The notes below the pieces were generated by a model. It saw nothing but the letters and a program-made list of their open reading frames with translations. It was not told the DNA's origin and ran no database searches. 47,649 nucleotides of DNA from an uncultured Methanobrevibacter sp. (GTDB lineage Archaea > Methanobacteriota > Methanobacteria > Methanobacteriales > Methanobacteriaceae), in the NCBI RefSeq assembly GCF_902801725.1, contig NZ_CADCJB010000015.1, forward strand, positions 1-47,649, in the 5' to 3' direction. The first letter of the stretch is position 1, and each line of letters begins with the position of its first letter. Positions 17,464-26,684 of this stretch are shown in pieces. The position numbers and the translations under genes are program-made.

Positions 17464-18897
17464 TTATCTTTTGAAAATTTCGAAAAGTGCCCTTAATGTA
17501 ATCAATACTGGATAAATTTCCAATCTTCCAGTCCACATATTAAATAAACTAACAAATTTTAGCACAGGGTGTAATGTATAATTGACTATTCCCAATTCCA
17601 ATCCATTGTTTCCCTGAAGGGACATAATTGCAAACAGGCTTCTGAATGGGTCATATCCGAATAGGCAGAAAAGTCCCCAGGTAAACATGATGAACATCAG
17701 GTATAATGTAATGAAATTCCCTGCCTGTGAAACTGCTTTTTCAGGTATTCTCTGGCCGTTGATTTTGATTGGTAAAATCCTTCCTTCAGGAGACATGATT
17801 TCTCGAATATGTCTGTAGATTCCCTTAAAGTAGGTTATCATTCTTAAAAGTTTTATTGCACCTACTGTGGATCCACTTGAACCTCCAGTCAGCATCAGGC
17901 ACATTAAACAGATTATTACAAACGGTGGCCAGTTGGCCATTGCTGTAGGGGGTGCAACATTTGCTCCAGTTGTTGTAATTGCAGAAACTATGGTGAAGAG
18001 AAGGTCCATCGGCATAATGTTTGAGAGGTAGTAAAGCACCACAGTAACAATGGCAATCACGCAAATCATTACTTTAAATTGCAAATCGTAAATTAATGAT
18101 TTTCCTTTGGTTTTTATAACTTTGTAATGGACTAAAAAACTTGTAGCTCCCAAAATCATCAGTATGTCTGAAATGAGGTAAATAATATCACTCTGGTAGT
18201 ATCCCATATTTGCATTTTTCACATTCATTCCTCCTGTGGATATTATTGAAAATGCGTTACAGATGGAATCGAACATAGGCATTCCCGCAAGGATATACAG
18301 GATTATTCCGGCAATAGTATATATCAGATAAATCTCAAGGGTTTTTTTAAGGGTTGCTTTGATACTTGGTTTTATTCTTTCATCACGAGCTTCTGATTGG
18401 TAAAGTTTTGATGAAACAGATCCTGGTTTTGTTAAGATGCCGATAACCATAACAACAACTCCTAAACCTCCAACCCATTGTTCTAAAGCTCTAAAAAATA
18501 AGATACTGTGAGGCAATATTTCCACATTTTCATACATTGTTATTCCGCTGCCTGTCAATGCAGACATGCTTTCAAAAACGCCGTCAAGAATAGGCAGATT
18601 TGTGGCTAATGTGAAAACAAGCCCTCCGATAAGGCTAGCCCATAACCATGCAAATGATGAAATCATCATACCGTGCTTTAGCCGCATTTTTTTGGCAGTC
18701 GCATTTTCAAAGTATTTTTTAAAGGCATAGCCCAAAACGATTGAAATTATTGCAGGTATTACAAAACTGATTATGTCAAATTCAAAATAAATCAAATCAA
18801 AAATCAAGGGTATTAAACACATTATTCCGATTGCAATCATCAGGTATCCTGAATCTCTTGCAACAATTAGTAAATCAGTTTTAGTTATATACCTCAT
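17464..18897 (-). CDS. trkH: Potassium uptake membrane subunit TrkH
   Basis: Ion-conducting subunit of Trk/Ktr potassium uptake. The 477-residue protein has about ten hydrophobic segments and four pore-loop repeats with filter glycines, seen at MSALTGSGIT (about 121-130), FSIISTGGMN, VSAITTTGANV and IMSLQGNNGLELG. It also has the TGGSSGSTVGAIKLLRM segment. Length fits TrkH. The start at 18897 follows a TATA-like CTTATAAATTTATATA by about 25-35 nt. It is divergent from the flippase-like gene at 18981. Confidence 0.93.
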   Translation of the reverse strand: MRYITKTDLLIVARDSGYLMIAIGIMCLIPLIFDLIYFEFDIISFVIPAIISIVLGYAFKKYFENATAKKMRLKHGMMISSFAWLWASLIGGLVFTLATNLPILDGVFESMSALTGSGITMYENVEILPHSILFFRALEQWVGGLGVVVMVIGILTKPGSVSSKLYQSEARDERIKPSIKATLKKTLEIYLIYTIAGIILYILAGMPMFDSICNAFSIISTGGMNVKNANMGYYQSDIIYLISDILMILGATSFLVHYKVIKTKGKSLIYDLQFKVMICVIAIVTVVLYYLSNIMPMDLLFTIVSAITTTGANVAPPTAMANWPPFVIICLMCLMLTGGSSGSTVGAIKLLRMITYFKGIYRHIREIMSPEGRILPIKINGQRIPEKAVSQAGNFITLYLMFIMFTWGLFCLFGYDPFRSLFAIMSLQGNNGLELGIVNYTLHPVLKFVSLFNMWTGRLEIYPVLITLRALFEIFKR

Positions 18898-18980
18898 TAT
18901 TCTAATACTTTGAATAAATTTCTATATAAATTTATAAGTATGATGAAATAGTATAATATAAATAAGTAGTGGTAGTTATC

Positions 18981-20045
18981 ATGGATAAAAAAACAGTATT
19001 GTTATTAATATTTAGTGTAGCTATTTTGCTTGTAATGCTATGGTTTGTAGGTATTGATCAGGTTATCAGTGCTTTAAAAATGGCTAATCCACTTATAATA
19101 GTGTTGGCTATTGCTACTCAAGTTTTTACTTATTTTTTATACACTTTGCGTTGGCAAATTCTCAATAATCTAACGGAAATGGATGTTTCAATCAAAGAAT
19201 TGCTTCCGATGGTTTTGGTAGGTCTTGCAGTAAATAACATCACCCCTTCTGGACGTGGTGGTGGAGAACCTGTAAGGGCATATGTTCTTGCTAAACGTAA
19301 GAACTATCAGTTTGAAGAAACCTTTGCGACTGTCGTAGCTGATAGGGCATTGGATACATTTCCATTTGTCGTGCTGGCAGCTATTACCATAGCGGCAATG
19401 GCTTTGTATTTTGATTTTGATTTATGGTTGCTTATTGTAATGGTTGTGGCGGTTATCGTTATTGTTGTTGTTTTGATAGTCCTTATCTACATGTGTATCA
19501 ATCCTGGATTTGGTCAAAGGGTTGAAGGATGGATTATTGGTCTTGTAAGGAGATTCTATAAGAAAAATTCAGAGGAACTGGAATCTAAAATACATGATGG
19601 AATCTTCGGATTCCAGGATACAATGAAACTGTTGATATCCAATAAAAAAGTGATGTCTTACACTATTCCGTTGTCCTTTGTAATTTGGCTTTTTGAAATT
19701 CTTAGGGTTTATCTTGTATTTCTGGCATTCGGAGCTAACGTGAGCCTTATCACAATAGGTGAAGTATTTATTGTTGCTTCATTGGTGGGTATGATTCCTC
19801 TTCTTCCTGGAGGTTTGGGTGCTATTGACGGTATTATGATTGTTTTCTACTCAGCAGCAGGTATTTCAGCTTCTGTAAGTGCTGCGGCAACTGTTGTTGA
19901 AAGGTTGATTTCATTTTGGATGGCTACAATCATAGGTCTTTTGATTTTACCGTATTATGGATCTTCAGCAATGGATAAAATTTCATCTTCATCTTCTTCT
20001 GAAGAGCTGGAAAAGAATCTTGAAGAAGACCTGGACGATAAATAG
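18981..20045 (+). CDS. Flippase-like integral membrane protein (UPF0104/AglD-MprF type)
   Basis: The 354-residue protein has about eight membrane segments, with the family landmarks [33 protein letters not shown], a conserved VVADRALDT motif, and [20 protein letters not shown]. This is the lysylphosphatidylglycerol synthase TM/UPF0104 (TIGR00374) family, whose archaeal members include AglD-type glycosylation proteins; the exact lipid substrate is unknown. The tail is acidic and serine-rich ([18 protein letters not shown]). The ATG at 18981 is chosen over a GTG upstream because the hydrophobic domain begins directly after it. Confidence 0.82.
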   Translation: MDKKTVLLLIFSVAILLVMLWFVGIDQVISALKMANPLIIVLAIATQVFTYFLYTLRWQILNNLTEMDVSIKELLPMVLVGLAVNNITPSGRGGGEPVRAYVLAKRKNYQFEETFATVVADRALDTFPFVVLAAITIAAMALYFDFDLWLLIVMVVAVIVIVVVLIVLIYMCINPGFGQRVEGWIIGLVRRFYKKNSEELESKIHDGIFGFQDTMKLLISNKKVMSYTIPLSFVIWLFEILRVYLVFLAFGANVSLITIGEVFIVASLVGMIPLLPGGLGAIDGIMIVFYSAAGISASVSAAATVVERLISFWMATIIGLLILPYYGSSAMDKISSSSSSEELEKNLEEDLDDK

Positions 20046-20084
20046 AAAACTTTATTTTAATTCATAATCATAAATTTAATTATC

Positions 20085-20104
20085 ACAAAAAATTAATTTT
20101 TTGT
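20085..20104. promoter_or_regulatory. 20-bp perfect palindrome upstream of ftr
   Basis: ACAAAAAATTAATTTTTTGT is a perfect palindrome ending 18 nt before the ftr ATG. It could be an operator, a hairpin in the leader, or a terminator for the gene before. AT-rich palindromes arise easily by chance in this genome, so the call is cautious. Confidence 0.4.
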
Positions 20105-20122
20105 AAAAATTATGGTGAAACT

Positions 20123-21010
20123 ATGCAAATTAATGATGTAGATATTAAAAATACTTACGCAGAAGGTTTTGGAATTAAAGTAACTAGAATTTTAGTTACT
20201 GCAGCAAATCAAGAATTAGCAAAAATTGCAGCAACCGAAGCAACCGGTTATGCAACTTCTGTTATCGGATGTCCTGCAGAATCAGGTATTGACTGTTTTG
20301 TACCTGCTGAAGAAACTCCTGACGGAAGACCAGGTTACGCAATTATGATTTGTCACGCTAGCAAAAAATCACTCGACCATGAATTAATGGAAAGAATCGG
20401 TATGTGTATTTTAACTGCTCCTACTGCAGCAGCATTTAACTTACTCGAATCTGAAGATGTATTAAAAACCGGTTTCAAACTCAAATACTTCGGTGACGGA
20501 TTTGAAAAAGACCTTGAAATCGCTGGCAAAACCGTACATTCAATTCCAATCATGTCCGGTGACTTCTTAGTTGAATCAACATTCGGATTCAAAGATGGAG
20601 TAGCTGGTGGAAACTTCTTCATTTTAGCAAAAGACCAAATTACTGGTGTTAAAGCAGCTCAATTAGCTGTTGCAGCAATTGAAAATGTTGAAGGCGTAAT
20701 CACCCCATTCCCTGGAGGTATGGTTGCATCTGGTTCCAAAGTAGGATCCAACAAATATTCTTTCTTACCTGCATCTACTAACGAAAAAATGTGTGTAACT
20801 TTAAAAGATGAAGTTGACTCTGACATTAGAGCTGATGCTGACGGTGTATTCGAAATTGTTATTGATGGTATTGATGAAGAATCTGTAAAAGCAGCTATGA
20901 AAGCTGGTATTCAAGCAGCTTGTGCTGTTGACGGAGTACTTGAAATTTCAGCAGGTAACTTCGATGGTAAATTAGGATCTTACATCATGAACTTACACGA
21001 CTTATTCTAG
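20123..21010 (+). CDS. ftr: Formylmethanofuran:tetrahydromethanopterin formyltransferase
   Basis: Ftr moves the formyl group from formylmethanofuran to tetrahydromethanopterin, the second step of methanogenesis from CO2. The 295-residue protein matches the family along its length: [16 protein letters not shown] at the start, [59 protein letters not shown] and [12 protein letters not shown] at the end. The acidic composition and regular codon use fit a highly expressed gene. GGTGAA lies 5 nt before the ATG. It stands alone, with its own terminator. Confidence 0.98.
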   Translation: MQINDVDIKNTYAEGFGIKVTRILVTAANQELAKIAATEATGYATSVIGCPAESGIDCFVPAEETPDGRPGYAIMICHASKKSLDHELMERIGMCILTAPTAAAFNLLESEDVLKTGFKLKYFGDGFEKDLEIAGKTVHSIPIMSGDFLVESTFGFKDGVAGGNFFILAKDQITGVKAAQLAVAAIENVEGVITPFPGGMVASGSKVGSNKYSFLPASTNEKMCVTLKDEVDSDIRADADGVFEIVIDGIDEESVKAAMKAGIQAACAVDGVLEISAGNFDGKLGSYIMNLHDLF

Positions 21011-21038
21011 AGAGATTAACTCTCTTTTCTTTTTTTTT
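21009..21038 (+). terminator. ftr terminator
   Basis: AGAGAG (21009-21014) pairs with CTCTCT (21020-21025), 5-nt loop, followed by TTTCTTTTTTTTT. The stem begins inside the ftr stop codon. Confidence 0.75.
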
Positions 21039-21058
21039 ATTTTATTTGGTTTGAAAAC

Positions 21059-22903
21059 ATGAAATTTAATTTTAAAGGCAACCTCATCGCTTTTTTGCTT
21101 TTATCGGTTCTTTTTTTAGGTATAGGTATTGTTTCCGCTTCTGAAAATGTGACTGATATTGCTGATGTTCAACAGGATATTGAAAGCGATGACGTTGTTC
21201 CTGATATAGCAAGCAATACTTATGAGATTCAGTCAAACGAGCAGGCGGCTCTGAAAAATACATCAATCACTTCCAATAATCCTTCAATGTACTATAAGGA
21301 AAATGGCCAATTAATCGGTTATTTAAAGGATAATGACAACAAGCCAATAAAAAATAAGAATTTAACAATATCTTTGAACGGCAAGACTTATTCCAAGACT
21401 ACCGATAAGGTCGGTAAAATAGTTTTAAATTTAAACCTCAAGCCAAACAGATATGATGCAAATATCAAATTCGATGGGGATGCAAATTATTCATCAAGCT
21501 ATTATAATGCAGTGATTAAAGTTTTTAAAGCCCCATTGTCAATACAAACTAATAACTTTAACACATATTGGAAATCTGATTTATATTTCAAAGCTAAAGT
21601 ATTAAACAAGGTTACTAAAAAGCCTGTAAGTGGAATTAAAGTTTTATTCAAGGTTTATTCAGGCAAAAAATTATACGGACAGTATTATGCAACCACTAAC
21701 GGAAAAGGTATTGCATATCTTAATAAGAATTTGCGTGTAGGAACTTATGCTGTCCATGTTTTTGTCAGTGATGCAAAGCAAAAGAAGCAGGTTGTAATCG
21801 ACAGTTCCAAAAGCAAAGCTACTCTGAAAGTCAAACCTACTGCTGAAATGGGATGCTGTTCAATTTATCTTCAGGTAAGCTCTTCAGAAAGTTTGACAGG
21901 ATTCAGAAGGGATTCTACTTATTCCGCAGACATTCACATCAAGTCCGTTAACTGGTATGGTCGTGTCGCAGTTAAACAATACAAGACTAATGGAGGTTAT
22001 TCTTTCCATTCAGTCACAACTGCTGACGGATGGATGCTAGCTACTGGTGGGGCAGATGGTCCTAATGTCAATAGGGATATTGAAAAACTTGCAGGTGAAA
22101 TGGTAAAATCAAAATCTATTCAAAGTTCTAAACTACGAAAAATCAGAAGTTTGATTAGTTCCTTAGGATTTAGCATAGGGCACTTTGCTATTAAGGCACC
22201 TAATGGTAAATATGCTTTGGTTTGGACTGGAGGATTCAAAACAGGAAAGCTTAATCCGGGTCAATATATTTCTGTTCCTAATTCAAGGGACTGCTTCCGT
22301 GAAGGTAACTGGAAAAGTTTTGGTGGCAATCCTATTGGTGCAGCCGTTAAGATTTTAGCCAGTGACCCTTATGGTGTAAACAGGAGAGATGTCACAGTAT
22401 TCTATTGGAAAGCAACAACCAAGGAAGGTTCTACAACATCCTGGGTTAAGGTATATGCTGCAAATGACAATGGGAATGCGGTAGGTGCAGGCACAGCTTA
22501 CCTTAAGGACAACATTTATTTCAAGGACAAGTTCTTTAGCAAGAACAGCCTTCCGAGCACTCCAAGTAAAAAAATCCTTGGATACCATAATTTCGGCAAA
22601 ATAAATAAATATAAGGTTCTTACTTCTGTAAATGCTCCGATTGTTACAGCAAGTGTCAATAATTCTAAATGGTTTACTGTAACCATTAAAAATAGAGCTA
22701 CAAATGCTCCTCTCAATGCTATTTCAATTAAATTGAAGATAGCTACAGGATCTAAATATAGGACTTATTCATTAAAGCTCAATAATGGGGTGGCAAAGCT
22801 TAACACTAAGGTATTGAGTGCCGGAAATCACAGGGTATACATATATTCTGCAAATTACAACTACTACATTTCAAAAGTAAGTAAAATAGTTATTAATAAA
22901 TAG
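21059..22903 (+). CDS. Secreted Ig-domain adhesin-like protein with central Ntn-hydrolase-like domain
   Basis: The 614-residue protein has a signal peptide (1-28, hydrophobic core around LIAFLLLSVLFLGIGIV, cleavage after SA). Two Ig-like repeats follow at about 80-165 and 165-260. A distinct domain lies at about 264-480. A C-terminal Ig-like repeat spans about 525-614. The central domain starts MGCCSIYL (Cys266, Cys267), then GFRRDS, TADGWML, GHFAIKAPNGKYALVW and ISVPNSRDCF. This layout resembles choloylglycine hydrolase/C45 Ntn hydrolases (catalytic N-terminal Cys, R-N/R-D pair, later N-S motif). No cell-wall anchor motif is seen. It is probably secreted to the pseudomurein surface. The enzyme call is inference. 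Confidence 0.7.
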   Translation: MKFNFKGNLIAFLLLSVLFLGIGIVSASENVTDIADVQQDIESDDVVPDIASNTYEIQSNEQAALKNTSITSNNPSMYYKENGQLIGYLKDNDNKPIKNKNLTISLNGKTYSKTTDKVGKIVLNLNLKPNRYDANIKFDGDANYSSSYYNAVIKVFKAPLSIQTNNFNTYWKSDLYFKAKVLNKVTKKPVSGIKVLFKVYSGKKLYGQYYATTNGKGIAYLNKNLRVGTYAVHVFVSDAKQKKQVVIDSSKSKATLKVKPTAEMGCCSIYLQVSSSESLTGFRRDSTYSADIHIKSVNWYGRVAVKQYKTNGGYSFHSVTTADGWMLATGGADGPNVNRDIEKLAGEMVKSKSIQSSKLRKIRSLISSLGFSIGHFAIKAPNGKYALVWTGGFKTGKLNPGQYISVPNSRDCFREGNWKSFGGNPIGAAVKILASDPYGVNRRDVTVFYWKATTKEGSTTSWVKVYAANDNGNAVGAGTAYLKDNIYFKDKFFSKNSLPSTPSKKILGYHNFGKINKYKVLTSVNAPIVTASVNNSKWFTVTIKNRATNAPLNAISIKLKIATGSKYRTYSLKLNNGVAKLNTKVLSAGNHRVYIYSANYNYYISKVSKIVINK

Positions 22904-22932
22904 AGATTCCATATCTCTAATTCTTTTTTTTA
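22902..22932 (+). terminator. Terminator after adhesin-like gene
   Basis: AGAGAT (22902-22907) pairs with ATCTCT (22913-22918), 5-nt loop, followed by TTCTTTTTTTTATT. The stem starts in the stop codon, as at ftr. Confidence 0.7.
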
Positions 22933-23080
22933 TTCCTGCTATTTCTTTGTCGGCTAAGTTTTTTTTTAAGTATTTTTTTAGGTTTTCAAGTCTCAATAGT
23001 CTATTTGTGTATTTTTTCGTGAATGTTAAGATAATTATATTTAGGTCGGATGATTATATTTTAATTTAAAGGTGATTATT

Positions 23081-23245
23081 TGCATCCGATTGATATGGAG
23101 TTACAAAAAATATCCGACACTTAAAAAGTGTGGGATATTATGCATCCGACTGACATGCAGTAATCGAAAATATCCGACACTATAAATGTGTGGGATATTA
23201 TGCATCCGATAGATATGGAGGTATTGAAAATATCTTACACTTCTT
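23081..23245. repeat. Three 60-bp direct repeats with internal dyads before the integrase
   Basis: TGCATCCGA recurs at 23081, 23141 and 23201, exactly 60 bp apart. Each unit runs TGCATCCGAYTGAYATGSAG (third copy slightly changed), a variable decamer ending in AAAA, TATCCGACAC, a variable spacer, then TGTGGGATATTA. TATCCGACAC and GTGTGGGATA form an imperfect inverted repeat inside units 1 and 2; unit 3 is degraded after TATCTTACAC. An inverted core, GTCGGAT, lies at 23045-23051. They may be integrase arm-type sites, iterons or tandem stem-loops. Confidence 0.85.
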
Positions 23246-23309
23246 GTAAATAATACTTATCAAATGCTCTCTATGAAAATATATTATATATTTTGTAGAA
23301 AGTGATAGT

Positions 23310-24437
23310 ATGGATAACGAACTTTTAGATGAAATACACATGATGCGAAATCATGCGAAACGGACACGAGAAGTATACAAGGATGCTGTAAACAAATACA
23401 CTACTTTTTGTTCAATGTCTTTGGAAGAACTGTTGAAAGAAGCAGAAGCTGAAGAAGATGCAGGCATCAAATGGAAAAAAAGAAAATTAAAAAGAAGATT
23501 GTTAACATTCAGACAACACTTGTTGGAAAACTATGCATTGAATACAGTCAACACTCTTTTAAGACCTATTTTAACAATATACAAATATTTTGAGATTGAA
23601 CTGTTCCCATTGCCTCCAGTCAACAAAAAGAATGTCACTACTTCAGAACCTATAAGATTCAGTGATTTGCCGGACAAAGAACTGTTAAGGAAAGCACTAA
23701 GTGTTGCCAGTCCTTTAATGTCTGCTGTCATTTGCTTTATGGTTTCAAGTGGTTGTGCTAAAAGAGAAGTACTTAATTTAACAATCGGAGATTATATTAA
23801 GGCCTTAAGTGACTATACAGATAAGAAAGATATCTATGAAATCATTGAGGATTTGGGCAACGCAGAAAATGTAGTTCCTACATTCAATATCAGAAGACAA
23901 AAAACTGATAAACATTACACTACCTACTGCAGTCCTGAAGCTGTTAATGCGATAAATTCATATTTGTTAAGCAGGAATGATCCTTTAACTAATGACAAAT
24001 CTCTTTTTAAGATTAATTCAACTTATCTTTCGGAAATGTTTGTTGCTATCAATGATGGATTGGGTTTTGGCAAAGTTGGATATTTCAACAGGCTTAGAAG
24101 CCATATGCTCCGTAAGTTCCATGCATCTGCACTTTACAATGACGGCATGAGTCTGGATGATGTAAATGACTTGCAGGGAAAGGCTAAAAACAAAACCGAT
24201 CAGTCTTATTTCATGACAAATCCTGAAGATTTGAAATATGAATACATCAAGCATCTCCATGCTGTAACTATAAATAAGGAAGTTGAAAAGCTGTCCATCA
24301 AATCTCCTGAGTTTATGCAAATGGAGAATGAAAAGAATAAGCTTGAATCAGAACTTGTTGACATTAGAAAAGAGATGGATGATGTTAGAGAAATGAAAAG
24401 AGAACTGGAAGGTCTCAAAGCAAAAGTTGGAAAATAA
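23310..24437 (+). CDS. int: Tyrosine recombinase (site-specific integrase)
   Basis: The 375-residue protein has an N-terminal SAM-like DNA-binding domain (about 10-105, KRTREVYKDAVNKYTTF) and a catalytic domain (about 115-320). Catalytic residues that can be seen are Arg in SGCAKREVLNL, the H-x-x-R box in RSHMLRKFHASAL, and Tyr in KTDQSYFM as nucleophile. A C-terminal coiled coil (about 325-372) follows, as in several archaeal viral integrases. The start is preceded by AAGTGATAGT. It lies directly after the 60-bp repeats, which suggests that the attachment site is there; the gene is not split by integration. Confidence 0.93.
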   Translation: MDNELLDEIHMMRNHAKRTREVYKDAVNKYTTFCSMSLEELLKEAEAEEDAGIKWKKRKLKRRLLTFRQHLLENYALNTVNTLLRPILTIYKYFEIELFPLPPVNKKNVTTSEPIRFSDLPDKELLRKALSVASPLMSAVICFMVSSGCAKREVLNLTIGDYIKALSDYTDKKDIYEIIEDLGNAENVVPTFNIRRQKTDKHYTTYCSPEAVNAINSYLLSRNDPLTNDKSLFKINSTYLSEMFVAINDGLGFGKVGYFNRLRSHMLRKFHASALYNDGMSLDDVNDLQGKAKNKTDQSYFMTNPEDLKYEYIKHLHAVTINKEVEKLSIKSPEFMQMENEKNKLESELVDIRKEMDDVREMKRELEGLKAKVGK

Positions 24438-24442
24438 GAATG

Positions 24443-24491
24443 ATGAATGTGGTGGCATCTTACTTGTGAGATGCTCCTACCAAACATTCAT
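24443..24491 (+). terminator. Long stem-loop after int
   Basis: ATGAATGT (24443-24450) pairs with ACATTCAT (24484-24491), GGT with ACC (24451-24453/24479-24481), and GCATCT (24455-24460) with AGATGC (24469-24474), followed by TTATTTTA. The 49-nt structure directly follows the int stop codon and may end its transcript. It is far larger than the other terminators in the window, so another RNA role is possible. Confidence 0.55.
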
Positions 24492-24684
24492 TTATTTTAA
24501 TTTTAATGTTGATATAACTAATAGCTACTTTTTTTCTTTTATTTTAATCAACTGGTTTTTACATTAACTGCCGTGATTTTGAAAATAATGTCTTGTTTTA
24601 AATTGCAGTATATATGAACTGGTTCTGGATTGTTGGTTTTGGATAGCTGATGGCGGGTGTTAATGTTGGTTGGTAACAGGTAAG
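24492..24684. other. Gene-free gap between int and regulator
   Basis: About 190 bp of AT-rich sequence with no frame. A stretch at about 24557-24612 (ACATTAACTGCC through TTAAATTGCA) resembles one at about 25331-25378 on the other side of the regulator gene, and loosely one near 34538. Confidence 0.4.
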
Positions 24685-25197
24685 CTATGATGATTCAAGT
24701 ATTCTTTCGCCTTTTTCGGTTAATCTAAATATTTTGCCGGTTTTAACTTCGGGGTTGATGCATTCCATGACTCCCATGTCAAGCAGATGTTTTATGTTAT
24801 TGTAAATAAAATTATTACTTCTAATGCTGCCGATTTCAGGATGCAATACCTGATCAACATCTGACATGTCCCAGTTTTTACGTCCGACAGATTTGTTCCA
24901 GCGATAGATTACAAGACTCATGTGCCTTGATATGAATCCTTTTTCCAAACCTTCTTTGATGTCATCAAATTCAGTTATTTCAATAAAATACATTCTGCAG
25001 GAATATATTCCATACTTTTGAGCTTTTTCTTTTGGAGGAATGCTTCCCATGAACTTCAAGGCGTCTTCATGTGTGCTGTTCCAGGTTAATCCGGATTCAT
25101 CATTCTCATCTTCGAAGTCAACTACATTTTCACAAATCCATTGCAATAAATTTCGGTCGTTTTTCCTAATCATTTTTTTACTTCTCCCTGTTTTCAT
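24685..25197 (-). CDS. Winged-helix regulator of the provirus
   Basis: A 170-residue protein whose C-terminal half (about 90-170) is a winged helix ending MECINPEVKTGKIFRLTEKGERIL, the common archaeal HTH pattern. The N-terminal half (FDDIKEGLEKGFISRHMSLVIYRWNKSVGRKNWDM) carries another helical segment. Its ending closely resembles that of the 88-residue protein at 43360. Strand is opposite to int and the early genes, as for a lysogeny-type repressor, but that role is inferred. A second ATG at 25173 with GGGAG upstream is a possible start. Confidence 0.8.
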   Translation of the reverse strand: MKTGRSKKMIRKNDRNLLQWICENVVDFEDENDESGLTWNSTHEDALKFMGSIPPKEKAQKYGIYSCRMYFIEITEFDDIKEGLEKGFISRHMSLVIYRWNKSVGRKNWDMSDVDQVLHPEIGSIRSNNFIYNNIKHLLDMGVMECINPEVKTGKIFRLTEKGERILESS

Positions 25198-26324
25198 GAG
25201 TGGTGATTATTATTTTTTTTAACGAGCGTATTTATAGTGAATGAGAGAGCATTTGGTAAGTATTATTTCAATAATTTCATGTGGGATAAATTAAACGAGA
25301 TGCTTTTATTTTTGTTTAATTGACTGCATTGACATTAACGTTGGTGTTATTGAATCCATAATATTGTTTTGAATTGCATATGGAAAAGTAAGTTTTAAAT
25401 TGGAAATTGCAGTCGTTAATGTCTTATTTGTCACTCGAGTGAATTTTATCTTTTAAGCTATTATTGCACTGCTATTGTAATTATTCATGATGTTGGATTG
25501 ATAGGTATGCTGTTGAACTATTTAAATGATTATGAAATAATAATAGCTATAATGAAACTTTAAAGAAGCTTAAATAATGTTCTGCATCTGTATTTGTATT
25601 TTCCTTATTTTAATTTGAGATGAAATTTTATGGCCATGATTTTTTGGGTTTTCGAATTTTTGATTTTATACATTTCACTTTTCCCGTCGAATTTTAATAT
25701 TGAATTGTTTATACAAATTCTCAAAAACACTATGCTTAAAGTCAAGTATTACAATGTTATATTTAAACAGTTTCTAAAAATATGCCAAACAAAATGTTTA
25801 TATACACAAAATTATAGACCTTAAAATAGTCATTACTGACTGAAAGCAATTTTACGAAGTGGGAGCAATACTTCACACTCGTACAACTTTTCCTTGGTAA
25901 TGTCTGTAAATAAATATCTGGAGGTAAAATATCAAAAAAGCAGTGAGAAAAAAAGATCATAATAAAAGGATTATAAAAAAATAATTTTATTTTGGATAAC
26001 GAACTATAAAATATTTTTAATATAATCCTATAATGGGTCAGTAAGAAAAATAAAAATAATTAGACATGTCCACAAAAACATAGTTAAAAATTAATACTTT
26101 TCAAAACTTAACCCAATATCTAGTTTATTTTAAGCAATATATAAATATTTATACATATTAAACCAGAGCCAACTTATCTTATTCTAAATATTCGGTAAAG
26201 AATGGAAAATTGATTTTACAACATACTATTTTTATTTTAAAAGACTTCTGGCCCATAACAAGTTTTCAGACTGTTGATTATTAAACCCGTTCATGATTAC
26301 GGGAAAAATAGGAGACAAAAGATC
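25198..26324. other. 1.1-kb non-coding AT-rich region
   Basis: No credible gene on either strand; short frames here lack ribosome sites and protein-like composition. It holds a diverged repeat of the 24557 stretch (about 25331-25378), small stem-loops near 25830-25880 (AGTCATTACTGACT and GAAGT...ACTTC), and several TATA-like runs. It separates the regulator from the early operon, where control sites or a replication origin could be expected. Confidence 0.5.
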
Positions 26325-26483
26325 ATGTGTGAAGTAATAAAACAGCGGCCAAATGAAATAATTATCTTCAATAACTTCAGGGCACTTGAAGAATGCATTG
26401 CCGAAATTCAGGAAACAGAAAACATCCGCAATGAAAGGGAATTCTTCGAGTCATACAGAATCAAGATAATGAAACTGGACTAA
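26325..26483 (+). CDS. Small hypothetical early protein (52 aa)
   Basis: First of a train of tiny plus-strand genes. The ATG at 26325 follows GGAG by 10 nt. The protein (MCEVIKQRPNEIIIFNN...) is acidic with a helical C-terminal half. No family is recognised. The longer frame upstream starts at a TTG without a ribosome site and is not preferred. Confidence 0.6.
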   Translation: MCEVIKQRPNEIIIFNNFRALEECIAEIQETENIRNEREFFESYRIKIMKLD

Positions 26484-26535
26484 ATACCAGAAGTGTAGAA
26501 TTTAAATTTAAAATTATGACAGGAGTCTTTAAAAT

Positions 26536-26670
26536 ATGATGGAACAAGAAATTGACGGTAAAATCCACGTTGTGGTCCCAAAAGAAATGTGGGAAAAAAT
26601 GTGGAATATTTTTGATAGAATTGACCAATTGGGCATTGACATAAATAGCTGTTCACAATTTGAAAGATAG
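26536..26670 (+). CDS. Small hypothetical early protein (44 aa)
   Basis: Tandem ATGs at 26536 and 26539 follow AGGAG (26521-26525). The product starts MMEQEIDGKIHVVVPKEMWE and ends SCSQFER; it looks like one beta hairpin and an amphipathic helix. Its stop at 26670 merges with the GGAGG of the next gene, which supports its being a real member of the operon. No family recognised. Confidence 0.6.
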   Translation: MMEQEIDGKIHVVVPKEMWEKMWNIFDRIDQLGIDINSCSQFER

Positions 26671-26684
26671 GAGGCTGAAAAATA

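Noticed and set aside
23081-23245. CRISPR array
   Set aside because: Three units of 60 bp with largely conserved content; there are no unique spacers of even length between short repeats, and no cas genes.
25630-25960. Short frames in the 1.1-kb gap (64 and 65 residues)
   Set aside because: AT-biased, hydrophobic by composition, no ribosome site, and they overlap each other on opposite strands.
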